From contig JAJAGP010000774.1 of the NCBI GenBank assembly GCA_025084515.1, positions 62,001 to 126,000 on the forward strand: 64,000 bases of DNA, in the 5' to 3' direction. This DNA comes from Ancistrus triradiatus. Taxonomy: Eukaryota; Chordata; Actinopteri; Siluriformes; Loricariidae. Of this stretch, positions 1 to 10,279 are shown piece by piece (positions within the stretch are counted from its first letter, which is position 1; every line of letters starts with the position of its first letter). Position numbers and translations under genes: made by a program. Under the pieces are notes generated by a model. It was not told where the DNA came from and did no database searches. It worked only from the letters and a program-made list of their open reading frames with translations.

Positions 1-2126
1 CAGGTTCATTTCACAGTTGGCAGACGAGGGCATTGCTGTGGATAAATAGTCTGCTTTTGATTAAAAGCAGCTAATCCTGATGAGCTGGAAGTGATGGTCT
101 GGCTGTTTATCTCTCATATTTCCTGTCTTCTCTCTGTCTCTGCGGAAGGCTTTAGGCTAGGAAGTTACAGCTCCATGCTTTAGTGCTTCTCTCAATGTGC
201 TCTGCTCATGTGAGGAAGATTTTATTGCAGCAGAATAGTTCAGGGTTCTCACAGCTGTGCTCTAGTGCCATGGTGTTAATCCACACAGCCAAACAGTTAA
301 TTACGTTCCATCTGGAGGTTCCACTCCTGGCACCTTCCTAACTTCTCGAATAAACAACATCTCTCTTAATTCTTACTTAAAATCCTCCTTTGAAAGACCT
401 GCCAGAGACATCAAGGACAATCCTAATAGTGGCGTGTTCTGTGGTTGAAATGCATGATGGAAGTCAAATCTTACTTATTTGCATTTAATTTTTGCTAGAA
501 GTTACCGCTGGTCCAAAGAAACTGTGTGCTAATGCTGCTAAATGTTAGTGACTGACCAATAATGGACAAATACGTTTTTTTTATTTCTGAAGTGTAAGCA
601 GTGCACAGTTTCAATGATTCTTTATTGTCATTTTTCAGCTCACGTGTATGGATTTCTGAAATGTTTTACTCTCGCTCGTTGGCACTGGGAAATATCAGGA
701 AATATATTTAAAAATGTATAAATATATTATTAAATATAATGAATATACAATTAAATCTATTTTTTTAAATAATATATATTACTATTGCAAATAGGTGCTT
801 TCTCACTGGAGGAACTTTTTTGGAGTTCTCCTGTTTGCGCCTGTGGAATTGGGGATGATCATAGTTCTTAGAACGCCATATATAGGAACTTTTTAAACTC
901 CTACTTGAAGGCAGGGTGTTTTCCTCCCAAATTAGTCTTGAGAACTGTTTGGTGCAAAAGTGCCTAATAAAAAAAATGATGAGAAATGCCAATCTGTTTT
1001 CACAGAAATGGCTAAAATGTTGAGGTAAAATGTAATGGATTTATTAATATGATCGAAACTCTTGATACTGAAATCTCATTTGTGTGTACGTGACAAGTAT
1101 GTGCTAGCATAATGTCTTAGCATTTAGCTAACTGACCTGCCAACCAGGAACATTTCCAGATTGCATTCCTGGTATTAGTTCTAATTGTAATTATGTAGAG
1201 ACATCCCTAGTCCTAAGTAAACAAAAAATGAAAATAAACCATTACATTTTCTACCCTGGATATTCTTAATGGAGGCTGCGCCATATCATAACGTCAATGA
1301 CCTGCTCAGGGCTCCTTTTTGTGACATTAATCTGATGTGTTTATTATCTGGAGTCTTCTGCATGGCTCACAGGTACAAACCTTCTATCAAAGCCAGTTTG
1401 CGCAAGTGCGCCGTTGTTTGAGTTTTCTCCAAATGAGGCATCATGGAGTGAGATCAATTCTAATCAAGGCTGCATTCAGTTTCCCTGCGTGGACGGGACG
1501 CTGACCGGAGCCCGTACGCGTCGCCGAGCACAACCTTCTCACAAAGTCAGCCTCCCTCGCAGGTCCCTCGGGCTCCCGCAGGCTGTGGCTGATTCTGCAT
1601 CCCATCAAGGAAGAGTCCAATCCATTAGTGGCGTGCTGAGGCGCTGCGATACGTCTGGGCGAAATGTAATTTTATAGGAGTGGAATCCTGCGGAAATTGC
1701 CCGCGTTCACACTCCCCCGCCCCGTCCCCGCCCCCGTCCCCCCAGCCCACAGCTGTCTGGAGGAAATTGAGTGCACTTCTGCAGCATTCGATATGACGTG
1801 CCAAAAATAATGGCCTTCTGTACCACAGATATCCATCAGGCAGCTCCGACCCCTCGTCGACATCCGACGGTGATAAATAATAAATCATGTTTGTGTGATA
1901 TTAATAAGGTCACTCGCGAGGCAGCCGCTGATGTCACTGATTTGACTGCAGTCGCTTCACCTGTTGTATCACAAGTCTTTTCTGAATTATAGACTTTCTG
2001 GAGAGTAAAAATAAAAAACAGAGTTTAACAGAGTCTCAACTCCAAGACGAGTGGAATGCTACAATCTACATAGCATCCGAAGTCTATACTGTTCTACAGA
2101 TCACAACGCCGTGGTCCATTAATGAT

Positions 2127-2128
<2 letters not shown>
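1..2128. other. Unique-looking non-coding DNA
   Basis: No coding exon, RNA gene or transposon could be recognised. The stretch is AT-rich around 690-780 with runs of TATAT and ATTTAAA. It contains one GC-rich pocket, annotated separately. Confidence 0.5.
1475..1760. promoter_or_regulatory. GC-rich pocket with GC-box-like run
   Basis: This block has many CpG dinucleotides (GTACGCGTCGCCGAG near 1514) and a C-rich run at 1712-1748 containing CCGCCCCG and CCGCCCCC, which resemble Sp1 GC boxes. The surroundings are AT-rich. It could be a regulatory element or a small CpG island, but no transcript start or conserved gene is visible next to it, so a promoter role is only a guess. Confidence 0.18.

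Positions 2129-2161
<33 letters not shown>
2129..2161. repeat. (CA)n microsatellite
   Basis: About 16 uninterrupted CA units follow TGATCT and end at CTGTGG. Confidence 0.97.
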
Positions 2162-2163
<2 letters not shown>

Positions 2164-2205
2164 TGGAAGCAAAATAGAAACACACTCAATGGAATATCAA
2201 CATGG

Positions 2206-2631
2206 AGTACCAGTCAAAAGTATGGACACCTCCTCACCCAGTGTTTATCCTTATTTTTTAATGGTTTCTACATTGTAGATTAATATTGAAGGCATAAAAA
2301 CCATGAGGGAACACACACGGACTTGTAGCAAACAAAGTGTTAAACAAACCTGAATAAGTTTCACTTTAGACTTTATTTAGAAGGCATGAAAGTCCTCAAG
2401 TTCACTCTTGACAATGCCCACCTGTTAACTGAAACCCTTTGCATGTGAAGACCTTAAAGCTGATTGAGAGAACGCCAAGAGTGTGCAAAGCTGACATCAA
2501 GCAGCTACATAATTCCAGACGTGCTCCTTCATACGTGGCCTACAATATTTAATATTAAATGTAGAAAATAATAAAAAGAAAGAGAAAACATTGGAGTCCA
2601 AGGTGTGTCCAAATGTTTGACTGGTACTGTA
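2206..2631. mobile_element. Short Tc1-like derivative (MITE)
   Basis: The ends are inverted: GTACCAGTCAAAAGTATGGA at the left and GACTGGTACTGT at the right, with a subterminal match between TTTCTACATTGTAGATTAA and its reverse form AATGTAGAAAATAATAAAA. This end sequence is typical of a Tc1-like family common in fish. About 426 bp remain. The text GAGAACGCCAAGAGTGTGCA lies in the inner part of the long terminal repeat of that family. No transposase is left, so this is an internally deleted, non-autonomous copy. Confidence 0.85.
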
Positions 2632-4476
2632 AATAAACACACCTTGCTGGCTGCACACAACCAAGAGGGAATGAGTCAACCGGAAGAATCACTCAATAGT
2701 CATGAAAATAAATTGGGTATAAAAATGTAAACAAAACATCTAAGTATGAAGTATGACGGAAGTAATATTTATGGCAGTTAAAAGTCTAAATTCACTACTT
2801 TTTACTTTACTGTTTGACCAGCTGTTTAGGCTGCGATGTCTGGGGTTGATTTTTATTTCCTAGGGACGTAAAGTGAAGGGGCGTTGCTGGGATGGTTTGA
2901 ATAATGCTTACCTCTATAAGTGAACTGCATGAGGACTCATGATTCCGTCTGTAGAAGCTCACTGATGCACTCGTCACTTCCCCTCCTGAACCTTCTCACA
3001 GCTGGGATATTAAAGCCCTGTTAGTTTAATGAGCTTATTGAGAGCTCTCGCTGTTTTTTGGCGATGGGCTGAATTCAAAGCAAATGTTCGTGGGATTTAC
3101 CTACCACAGTTCACTCGGAGGTAGACACCAATACTGGGAGAGCAAAGTCATTTGTGAGTCGTGATTCTTCAGTACAGATGGATATTTCATCAGCCTGTGT
3201 GAGCGATTGCTTGGGCCAGTGCTGCGTTCATTATTCCAAGGCTTCTACAGGTGCACATCTTGTGAGTTCACAATAAAAAGCAGGGTGGATTTATGAGAGT
3301 GGCAGATGCTGTTGTTTTCAGTGGATTGAATGTTGAGAAGAAACTGCAGTCGGACTTGTGCGGGACAAATGGAGGCAGGGCTTCCACTGGACAGCACCAG
3401 TTTGGGAATGGGAATTGCTCAAGCTCACTTTGAATTTGTGATAGCCTATTGGCTTGGGAAAACAGCACTGATTTGTTAGCAAGGAAATGTGTTTTTTGCT
3501 ATATTGCTTGCCTCTGGTATGTATGTATGCATGTTCCGTTTAACATCCATCCGATCAGCGTGTGGTCACTCCAACGGCTGATGGCTTAAGAATTATTATA
3601 GGAAATAAGAATGTGTCTCATATACGTCTACTTCACGTCTGAATGACGGAAAACTAGTGCGAGTGAACACGAGATAACACATGCTGTTATCATGAGATAG
3701 AAACTCCATTTATTTACAGCTTTGCTGATAAGAGCAGAATTTCCATTGATCTACTAATGATCTCCTCGGAACGTTATCTCATCTGCTAATATGATGCAAT
3801 GCATATAATAAAAGATGTTTGAACTAATCAGATGGAGATTAGGAGGAGATCAGTTGAATGGGAAGCACACGCACTAATCTAATTGAACCTCCGCCGTGCA
3901 GGAGTACCTGCTTTCCACTCGGATCGTTAACAGATGACCTCTGTGGCCGAGGACTCAAACCTGACGCTCATTCGCAGTCGCATACTTTTTCGCAGACAGA
4001 GCTTCGGGTTCACGTGGCGAGCACAGGAGAGTGTAGATGTGAAAAATTAAGCTATTAAATTGAGCTTACAGTTGGTCTGAGGAGAAAAATCGGTCCCGTT
4101 CCCAGCTGTTTTCCTCCCTCCGTACTTCATTCTGTCTGCTCAGGCTTGATGTGGGGCGCGACCCAGTGCAGGCTTTCACTAATGACTGTTATGCATCACA
4201 TCTTACAAATGACATTTAGAAATGCAGATGCTGTGTGAGGAAATCTGAAATTGTTTTCATAACACAATGAATTAGTGGGTCTTGTGGAAGGTTTGTGTGA
4301 TTACGTCTGATAAGAATATTATTCCAGCTATAAACCTTTATTGCACCAGAAATCTTAACACCTTATATGTTATAGTACTGTTCGTTAGAGATGCAAGTTT
4401 CGTCTGCAAAACAGTTTTGAACCAAGAGAAAAAAAACTGAATTTTTGACAGAAGTAAAGGTTCATGTTCGGCTGGG
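2632..4476. other. Unique-looking non-coding DNA
   Basis: No gene or repeat was recognised. The segment 4168-4200 (GCAGGCTTTCACTAATGAC) resembles 6948-6980; see findings. Confidence 0.45.
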
Positions 4477-4598
4477 CCAGAGAGTGGAGACAGATTTCGC
4501 CCTAGGCTTGGCCCTATAATTTACTAAATAATCTAAAATTGTAAAGCTGCTTTGAGGTGATGCTCCATTGTAAAAACGCTACAGAAATAAATCTGACT
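4477..4598 (+). mobile_element. L2-type LINE 3' end fragment
   Basis: It contains CGCCCTAGGCTTG, then ATTGTAAAGCTGCTTTGAG and an imperfect form of the TAAATAAATCTGACT tail. The same order is seen at 38208-38375 and, inverted, at 40384-41590, where a LINE reverse-transcriptase C-terminus is attached. It is truncated at the 5' side. Confidence 0.75.
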
Positions 4599-4689
4599 CG
4601 ACACATAGTGAACAAGAGCATAAAGAACAAAGCGCTTTAGGCAAAATGGCAGAAGATATGATAAAGTCAGAACTATGAGAAAAATCAAT

Positions 4690-4762
4690 CCAGTGCTGGG
4701 ACAGTGCCCTGTTCAGAGTTAATTCCAGGAATAGGCTCCGGAGGCCCTGTGACCACGACCAG
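4690..4762 (+). repeat. SINE/LINE-tail fragment
   Basis: It has a decayed form of the common fish repeat tail 'GCCCTGTCCAGGGT ... GGGATAGGCTCC': here GTGCCCTGTTCAGAGT and GGAATAGGCTCCGG. Similar tails occur at 6442, 23217 and 47580. Confidence 0.5.
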
Positions 4763-4770
4763 AATACGAA

Positions 4771-5248
4771 ACCTCGGCATTCGAACTTAATTGGTTCCAG
4801 AATGGCGTTCCACCTCCAATTTGATTGAAGTTGGAATCAAATATCCCCTTAAGAAACAATGTAAATAGGACTAATGTTCCCAACCGACAACTGATTGATT
4901 TTATGCCTATGTTTGTATGAAATTAATGACTAAAAGCATGAATAAAGCAATGGAATGTAAAACAACACTAATAATCAATGAATACATTAAATAATTGAAA
5001 TAAAAATACCTGAAGTAAATGAAAATGAAGTGAAACTTCACTGGGGCAGCAGCACTAATAATAAAATAATATAACAAATGTCTGTGATCGTGCCCTAAGT
5101 TTTGGGTTTTATGTTGATTGGGAGCCGTACTACTGGACTGGATTGCGTGCACCGTGTTTGGAAGATCACACCCTATGGTGCCCATGTTTTTCGAATTTGG
5201 GGGCTAAAATATTCAAACTGACCATCCGAATTGTTCCAGTTCCCACTG
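4771..5248 (+). mobile_element. Unclassified DNA element Y, copy 1
   Basis: The left part reads ACCTCGGCATTCGAACTTAA and GAAGTTGGAATC. The right end reads GAATTGTTCCAGTTCCCACTG. A shorter inverted relative lies at 36980-37130, which begins with CAGTGG. It encodes nothing recognisable. The repeated TTCGAA-type text and CAGTG ends suggest a non-autonomous cut-and-paste element, but the superfamily is not settled. Confidence 0.5.
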
Positions 5249-6079
5249 TAAGTGTAGCTAAACGCTTATTAGAGATGGGTCAGTATTTTGGCCTTCAGTA
5301 ATGGTCAGAAACTGCAAAAATATATGAACCATTTCAGCCAGTAACTTTGATGTTTAAATATTGAAGCTTTCGATCAGAAAAAGGTTAATAATCAGAGAAG
5401 AATAAAAAAGGCTCGAGTTTGGCACACACAAACAATCTGTGAAAGAGTGTGTGGCTCTGCCCCTGACTGCTATAGACAAGGGGATTAAATGGCAAAGGAT
5501 TCGATTAAGGAAATGCAAGGCAGGCGAGAGGAATCAATACGCTGGCAAATGAGGGCGTGTGACAGCGTGTGGGGTGCAATCGGGAATGCTGGAAATGGAG
5601 GCGGTAGGCATGACTATTAAAATACTAAAAAAAAATAAAATAAAATAAAAAACAAAGATATTTTGATGGTAATAAAAATAAGAAAGTCATTCAAAACTCA
5701 TGTGGAACTCAAACTGGAATCATTTCACCAAATGCAGACACGTTAGACAAGCGATCTGCAATTACTGTTCATCTGAACTATCAGCAATAAAATTAAAGAA
5801 ATTAAATAATTAAAAAATTTAATAATTGATTAAAAATAATTGGTTTTGGTTTGGCATATTCTAAATTGCTGGTTTGGATATATTTAATTGAATTAATTTA
5901 AGTGTAAATATTCACAACCTAGCACTTTGCTGCATCGGTTCTCATTACCGTCTGAACCGATAATTACCCCTGTGTACCAACTCTGCAAGCGCAGAATTCG
6001 AACACCGATATTTTTAGACCCCTGATGTGTTTTGTTGATTTACTACATAAAGAGATTTCCTTTCGTGAGCCATTAAATG
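5249..6079. other. AT-rich non-coding DNA
   Basis: It has an A-rich simple stretch at 5625-5665 (AAAATAAAATAAAATAAAA type) and AT-rich low-complexity DNA at 5785-5910. No gene was seen. Confidence 0.5.
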
Positions 6080-6570
6080 CAGTACTGGGCAAAAAACCTT
6101 TAGCTTTGTTGTTTTACGAATGCTGTAATGGTATAATGGCAACACAAAATACTGTTGACACGAAATTTTCAAATTGGATCTTCATTCCAAGCTTTTTGAG
6201 TTTTGGTATCTCAGCCTTTTCACCCTGGTCCACTTCCAGGAAAAAAGTGGGTTCTCAGCTTCTACCCTTCCAAAAAGTCCATTTCAGATTAACCTTCTTC
6301 AGGCTTTAGAAGGGTCAACTTGGCATCTTGATGAAGCTCCCAGATGCTACTATTGCTCAAGAGTAAGGGGCGCTCACACTAAATGCTTACCACTGTAGCT
6401 GTTTGATCTGGTTTGTTAGTTTTTTAGTAGTGTGTGTGTGTGCCCTACGATGGATTGGCACCCTGTATAGCATTGTTCCTGCCTTGTGCCCTTTGCTGGC
6501 AGCTAGGCACTGATTATAACATTGCTAAAACATGGGTATATCTAATGGTGGCCTAACACAGTTTCCGTAC
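6080..6570 (-). mobile_element. Tc1-like derivative X, copy 1
   Basis: It starts with CAGTACTGGGCAAA, followed by the subterminal text TGTTGTTTTACGAATGC and GGTATAATGG. It finishes with CTAATGGTGGCCTAACAC. The middle (AGGGTCAACTTGGCATC, AAGCTCCCAGATGCT) is shared with copies at 29786-30210 and, in the opposite orientation, 61683-62087. Orientation is taken from the transposase remnant in the third copy. A repeat fragment is nested at 6442-6520. Confidence 0.75.
6442..6520 (+). repeat. Nested SINE-tail fragment
   Basis: GATGGATTGGCACCCTGT and TTCCTGCCTTGTGCCC match the usual 'gatggactggcgccctgt' tail of fish SINEs. It interrupts element X: the other X copies lack this text at the same point, so it was inserted after X arrived. 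Confidence 0.55.
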
Positions 6571-8189
6571 GTTCTGAGACCTTACAAAAAAAACATCTGG
6601 AAATCTCCCAAATGTCTTCATAAAAATTCTGTTCATTTCTTCCCATATATTCAGTGCATGTATGCATTTAAATGTACAGAAGTAACTTGCATTTAAGCTG
6701 GTCCTCTTTCATGTTACTTTGAATTCATTTAGGAAATCAGTTAAATAAAAAAGGAACATTGAATGACATCTGTATGAAATGTTAATCAGGTTAAGCTTTG
6801 CCTGTAATATTAATGATACAATTCGAATGGAACAAGTGCTCGCGTGAAAAACGAGTTCATTAACATGGTTGGATTTAAGTTTTTCTTTCTTTTGTTTGCT
6901 TTCTTCCCCTTTGCTGTGTTTGGCTCTGTATGAGGTACCACCCCGCTGTAGGCTTTCATTAATGACCCTTATGCATCATTCTGTTTCAAGCACTGACCAA
7001 AACAGTAACTTAAATTATTATTATTCATTCATTCATCTTCACCCTGCTCATTATTCTGGTCAGGGTCACGCCGGGTCTTGGGAACTCTGAGCATCAATTA
7101 CTGTTTATTATTCTTTAACTGAGTCATCGTAAGAGTAATTCTAGGAGTAATGAATAGTAATAATATTCCATCTTTATTTCATCTCATAGTTTTCATTAAA
7201 TATAAGAGAAACTCTAAAATGAGTCTAAAATTCTGATCTGTTCTGACTGGGTTATTTTAGTTGATGAAGATGTGAGCTGTTTAATTGTCACATCTCCGTT
7301 GACTTTGCCTGACAGAACATGCTTTTTTTAGACGTTCGTGTTTGACCGGGGGGGATGAAGTCATTTACCAGTCCCGCGTTCCCCTTGATGGAGCTCGTGA
7401 TGACACATTGTATTAGTATAGCTGATCTACTGCACCTTTTGAGTGGTCTGCTCCGAACGAGCCTTCTTTGGTCTGCGGCGCCATATGGACTGAACGTTAC
7501 TCAGGCTGCACGCAACATCAATATTTATGCTCTGACATCAGGTTAGCTGACGGTTTCAAAACATGCCCTACTTCTGGGCACTCTGAGCTTGGAAGCTCTA
7601 TTTTTGGATCTCATTACAGTTTGATTGTAGCCCTCAGGAAGGAGTGATGATGCTGCAGACCTCGGGCTATCCTGTGCTCTTTAGTGACCATGCTGTACCA
7701 ACTCCAAGTAAGAGTAATTAATGAAATAGCTCACGAGTTCATATTGTGTTTTGTGGAAGCGTGTGGATCGGCAACAGTTCTCAGCAGATGTAATGCGGCA
7801 TCCGTGCAGACCGATCTGGAATAGACCCAGCCCTCACCCCAAGGAGCACTGAAACTCGGGAACCCGAACCTGGTGAAACGAGAGATAATTCAGTGAATAC
7901 ACAGAGAACAGAAACCTTATGGAGCGCAACCTCCTGGTCTTACAGGCATCAGTGAGTGAAACAGCTCTGTAACCACCAGACAGGAGTGGCTTAGTAGGTA
8001 GGGATTGTTTCTTAATTCTGAGCCACCTTGGTTGGGAGAGATGAGGCCTGTTGTATACAGTGTTGTGTATCAGATACTCGTCAGTACACAATTCCAGTCT
8101 ATATTCACTGTATTAGTCCATTATATACTGTATTAGATCCAGTTTTGCCGGGGGCAGCTGTTGGAGTCCTCTCTGAGTGAGGGTGGGTT
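6571..8189. other. Unique-looking non-coding DNA
   Basis: No gene was recognised. It holds 6948-6980 (similar to 4168-4200) and one member of a similar pair at 7621-7745. Confidence 0.45.
7621..7745 (+). repeat. Segment similar to 9517-9650
   Basis: It shares TGTAGCCCT, GCTGCAGACCTC, GTGACCATG, TGTACCA and TAATTAATGAAATAGCTC with the second segment in the same order and spacing. See findings. Confidence 0.6.
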
Positions 8190-8290
8190 AAGCCCTAAAT
8201 GAGCAGGCCTGGGGCGACAGTGACAAGGAAAAACTCCCTAAATTGTATAATGAAGAAACCTTGGGTCCTCCCAAATTTTGGGTTCTCCCA
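8190..8290 (-). mobile_element. L2-type LINE 3' fragment
   Basis: It has GGGGCGACAGTGACAAGGAA and AAACTCCCTAA, then GAAGAAACCTTGGG. This is the antisense form of the LINE 3' region seen at 40500-40570. It is followed by a small local duplication of CCCAAATTTTGGGTT. Confidence 0.7.
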
Positions 8291-8302
8291 AAATTCAAAC
8301 CT

Positions 8303-9317
8303 ACATGGCCCTGTGTGAAAAAGTGATTGCTCCCTTGCTAAATAATAACTATGGTTTATCACACCTGAGTTCACTCTAGCCACACCCAGGCCTGATTATT
8401 GCCACACCTGTTCTCAGTCAGGACATCACTTAATTAGGACCTGCCTGACAAAGTGAAGTACACCAAAAGATCCTTAAAAGCTACACATCATGCTGAGATC
8501 CAATGAAATTCAGGAACAATTGAGAAAGAATGTAATTGAGATCTATCAGTCTAGAAAGGGTTATAAAGCCATTTCTTAAACTTTGGGACTCCAGAGAACC
8601 ACAGTGAGAGCCATTATCCACAAATGGTGAAGACATGAAACAGTGGTGAACCTTCCCAGGAGTGGCCGGCCGACCAAAATTACCCCAAGAGCGCAGCGAC
8701 GTCTCATCCAAGAGGTCACAAAAGACCCCACAACAACATCCAAAGAATTGCAGGCCTCACTTGCCTCAGATAAGGTCAGTGTTCATGCCTCCCACCATAA
8801 GAAAAGAGACTGGGGCAAAAATGGCCTGCATGGCAGAGAGTTCCAAGACAAAAACCACTGCTGAGCAAAAAAGAACATTAAAGCTCATCTCAATTTTTCC
8901 CAGAACACATCTTGATGATCCCCAAGACTTTTTTGGGAAAACATTCTGAGGACTGACGAGACAAAAAGTTGAACTCTTTGGAAGGTGTGTGTCCCATTAC
9001 ATCTGGTTGTTAAAAGTAAAACAGCATTTCAGAAAAAGAACATTATAGCAGCAGTGAAATATGGTGGTGGTAGTGTGATGGTCTGGGGCTGCTTTGCTGC
9101 TTCAGGACCTGGAAGACTTGCTGTGATAAATGGAACTATGAATTCTGCTCTCTACCAAAAAATCCTGGAGGAGAATGTCCGGTCATCTGTTGGTGACCTC
9201 AAGCTGAAACGAACTTCTGCAGCATGACAATGATCCAAAACACAGCAGCAAGGCCACCTCTGAATGGCTGAAGAAAAACAAAATGAAGTCAAAGAAGCCT
9301 AGTCAAAGAAGAAGAGC
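8303..9317 (+). mobile_element. Decayed Tc1-like transposon (family C)
   Basis: The left terminal sequence (GGCCCTGTGTGAAAAAGTGA) is present. A transposase-like region follows and the right half is missing after about 9317. A second copy, scrambled and in the other orientation, lies at 43855-44200; it shares the coding text around 9030-9140 in reverse and ends in ACACTTTTTCACTCCACTG. Confidence 0.85.
8490..9310 (+). pseudogene. Tc1-like transposase pseudogene
   Basis: This once encoded a cut-and-paste DDE transposase that binds the element's inverted repeats. Reading from the ATG at 8490, the helix-turn-helix region is visible (ending in GYKAIS before an in-frame TAA near 8577). The GRP-type linker follows (NLPRSGRPTKITPRAQRRLI, 8650-8710), then the first catalytic block as a degenerate RTDETKVELFG near 8950, and the GGGSVMVWGCFAASGPGRLA block near 9065-9120. 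The HDNDPKH block near 9225 is reached only after a frame change (CATGACAATGATCC). The conserved NPIE block is absent, so the 3' part is truncated. Stops and frameshifts show it is dead. Confidence 0.85.
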
Positions 9318-9516
9318 TTGTAGAGTGTCAGTATGAGTCCACCCAGGTTTACCCCTGTACACCACAAGGCAGTTTGTAGCTCAGGCATTTCTGAGCATTT
9401 ATCACGACTGATGATAAAATCTTGAGCAAATAAACACTGAAATAAGCTCCAGGTTATGGCAGTAAAAAAAAAGAACAAAAATCATTAAATAGTTGCTGAC
9501 CTGAGCCCTGCAATTT
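9318..9516. other. Unassigned spacer
   Basis: It contains AAATAAACACTGAAATAAG followed by an A-run near 9464, which could be an old poly(A)-type end. No source was recognised. Confidence 0.3.
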
Positions 9517-9650
9517 GTTTGTAGCCCTGAGGAGCATGTTGCTGCAGACCTCTGTTACCCCGCAGCGCCATCAGAGCCGTTTTGTGACCATGTTGTACCA
9601 GCTCCAATTAAGGCTAATTAATTAAATAGCTCCGCAATTAAAGTCACTTC
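9517..9650 (+). repeat. Segment similar to 7621-7745
   Basis: It matches the earlier segment through TGTAGCCCT, GCTGCAGACCTC, TGACCATGTTGTACCA and AATTAATTAAATAGCTC. It is rich in TAATTA and CAATTAA, which are homeodomain-type core sites. It could be a duplicated regulatory element or an unrecognised old repeat. Confidence 0.6.
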
Positions 9651-9927
9651 TCGTTCACCAAGATAGTCCGTGGAGTCTGGCTTAATTGCATGCACTTGCT
9701 TTCACCTTCCTGGAAGCCAGTCTGCCTGATGAGCTTTTATCAACTAAATTTGTCAATCTGTGTTCATTTAGGATCTTCAAAGCTTCCACTTTGGGACGGA
9801 TTTATTGATTAACCAAATAAATCCTCCTTTATTGCACTTTTCTGAGTCAATAGCTAATGAGCATACAGGGTGAGAGTAGAGGCGGGTTCCTTCATCTTGC
9901 TGTGTAATGTGGCTGATTAAGTGAGAC

Positions 9928-10086
9928 AGGGGTGGCTCAGCGGTTAAGGCTCTGGACTGCTAATTAGAAGGTTGTGAGATCTGACCCCACTTTTGGGTTA
10001 CTGAACACAAAGCTTAACCTTTTAGCTGTTCATCTCAGTTGTAAGTTGCTCTGGATATGAACGTCTGCTGAATACTGTAAATGTAG
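9928..10086 (+). mobile_element. tRNA-derived SINE
   Basis: The head GGGTGGCTCAGCGGTTAAGG contains an A-box-like TGGCTCAGCGG. It is followed by GGACTGCTAATTAGAAGG and a body CAGTTGTAAGTTGCTCTGGA that ends in TGCTGAATACTGTAAATG. This head-body-tail order recurs about 15 times in the window in both orientations. The B box here is decayed. Confidence 0.82.
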
Positions 10087-10160
10087 AACATTTAAACATG
10101 CACGAAATGAAACGACAGTTTACCTGGGCAGAGGTTAGCTTTGCAACGTCGGGGGGAAGA

Positions 10161-10192
10161 TGTGTATGTATGTGTGTGTGTATATATATGTA

Positions 10193-10275
<83 letters not shown>
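10161..10275. repeat. (TG)n/(TA)n microsatellite
   Basis: TGTG and TATATG units at 10161-10203 pass into about 36 pure TA units at 10204-10275. Apparent Tyr/Ile-rich open frames across it are simple-repeat translations. Confidence 0.97.

Positions 10276-10279
<4 letters not shown>

Noticed and set aside
7681..7710. Donor-like AAGTAAGAG after a CTTTAG acceptor-like site
   Set aside because: The enclosed segment is only about 23 bases, and the similar segment at 9517-9650 lacks the donor.
9928..10086. Possible tRNA gene from the A-box-like head
   Set aside because: The cloverleaf is not complete, the B box is decayed, and the sequence continues into the SINE body and tail shared with many other copies.
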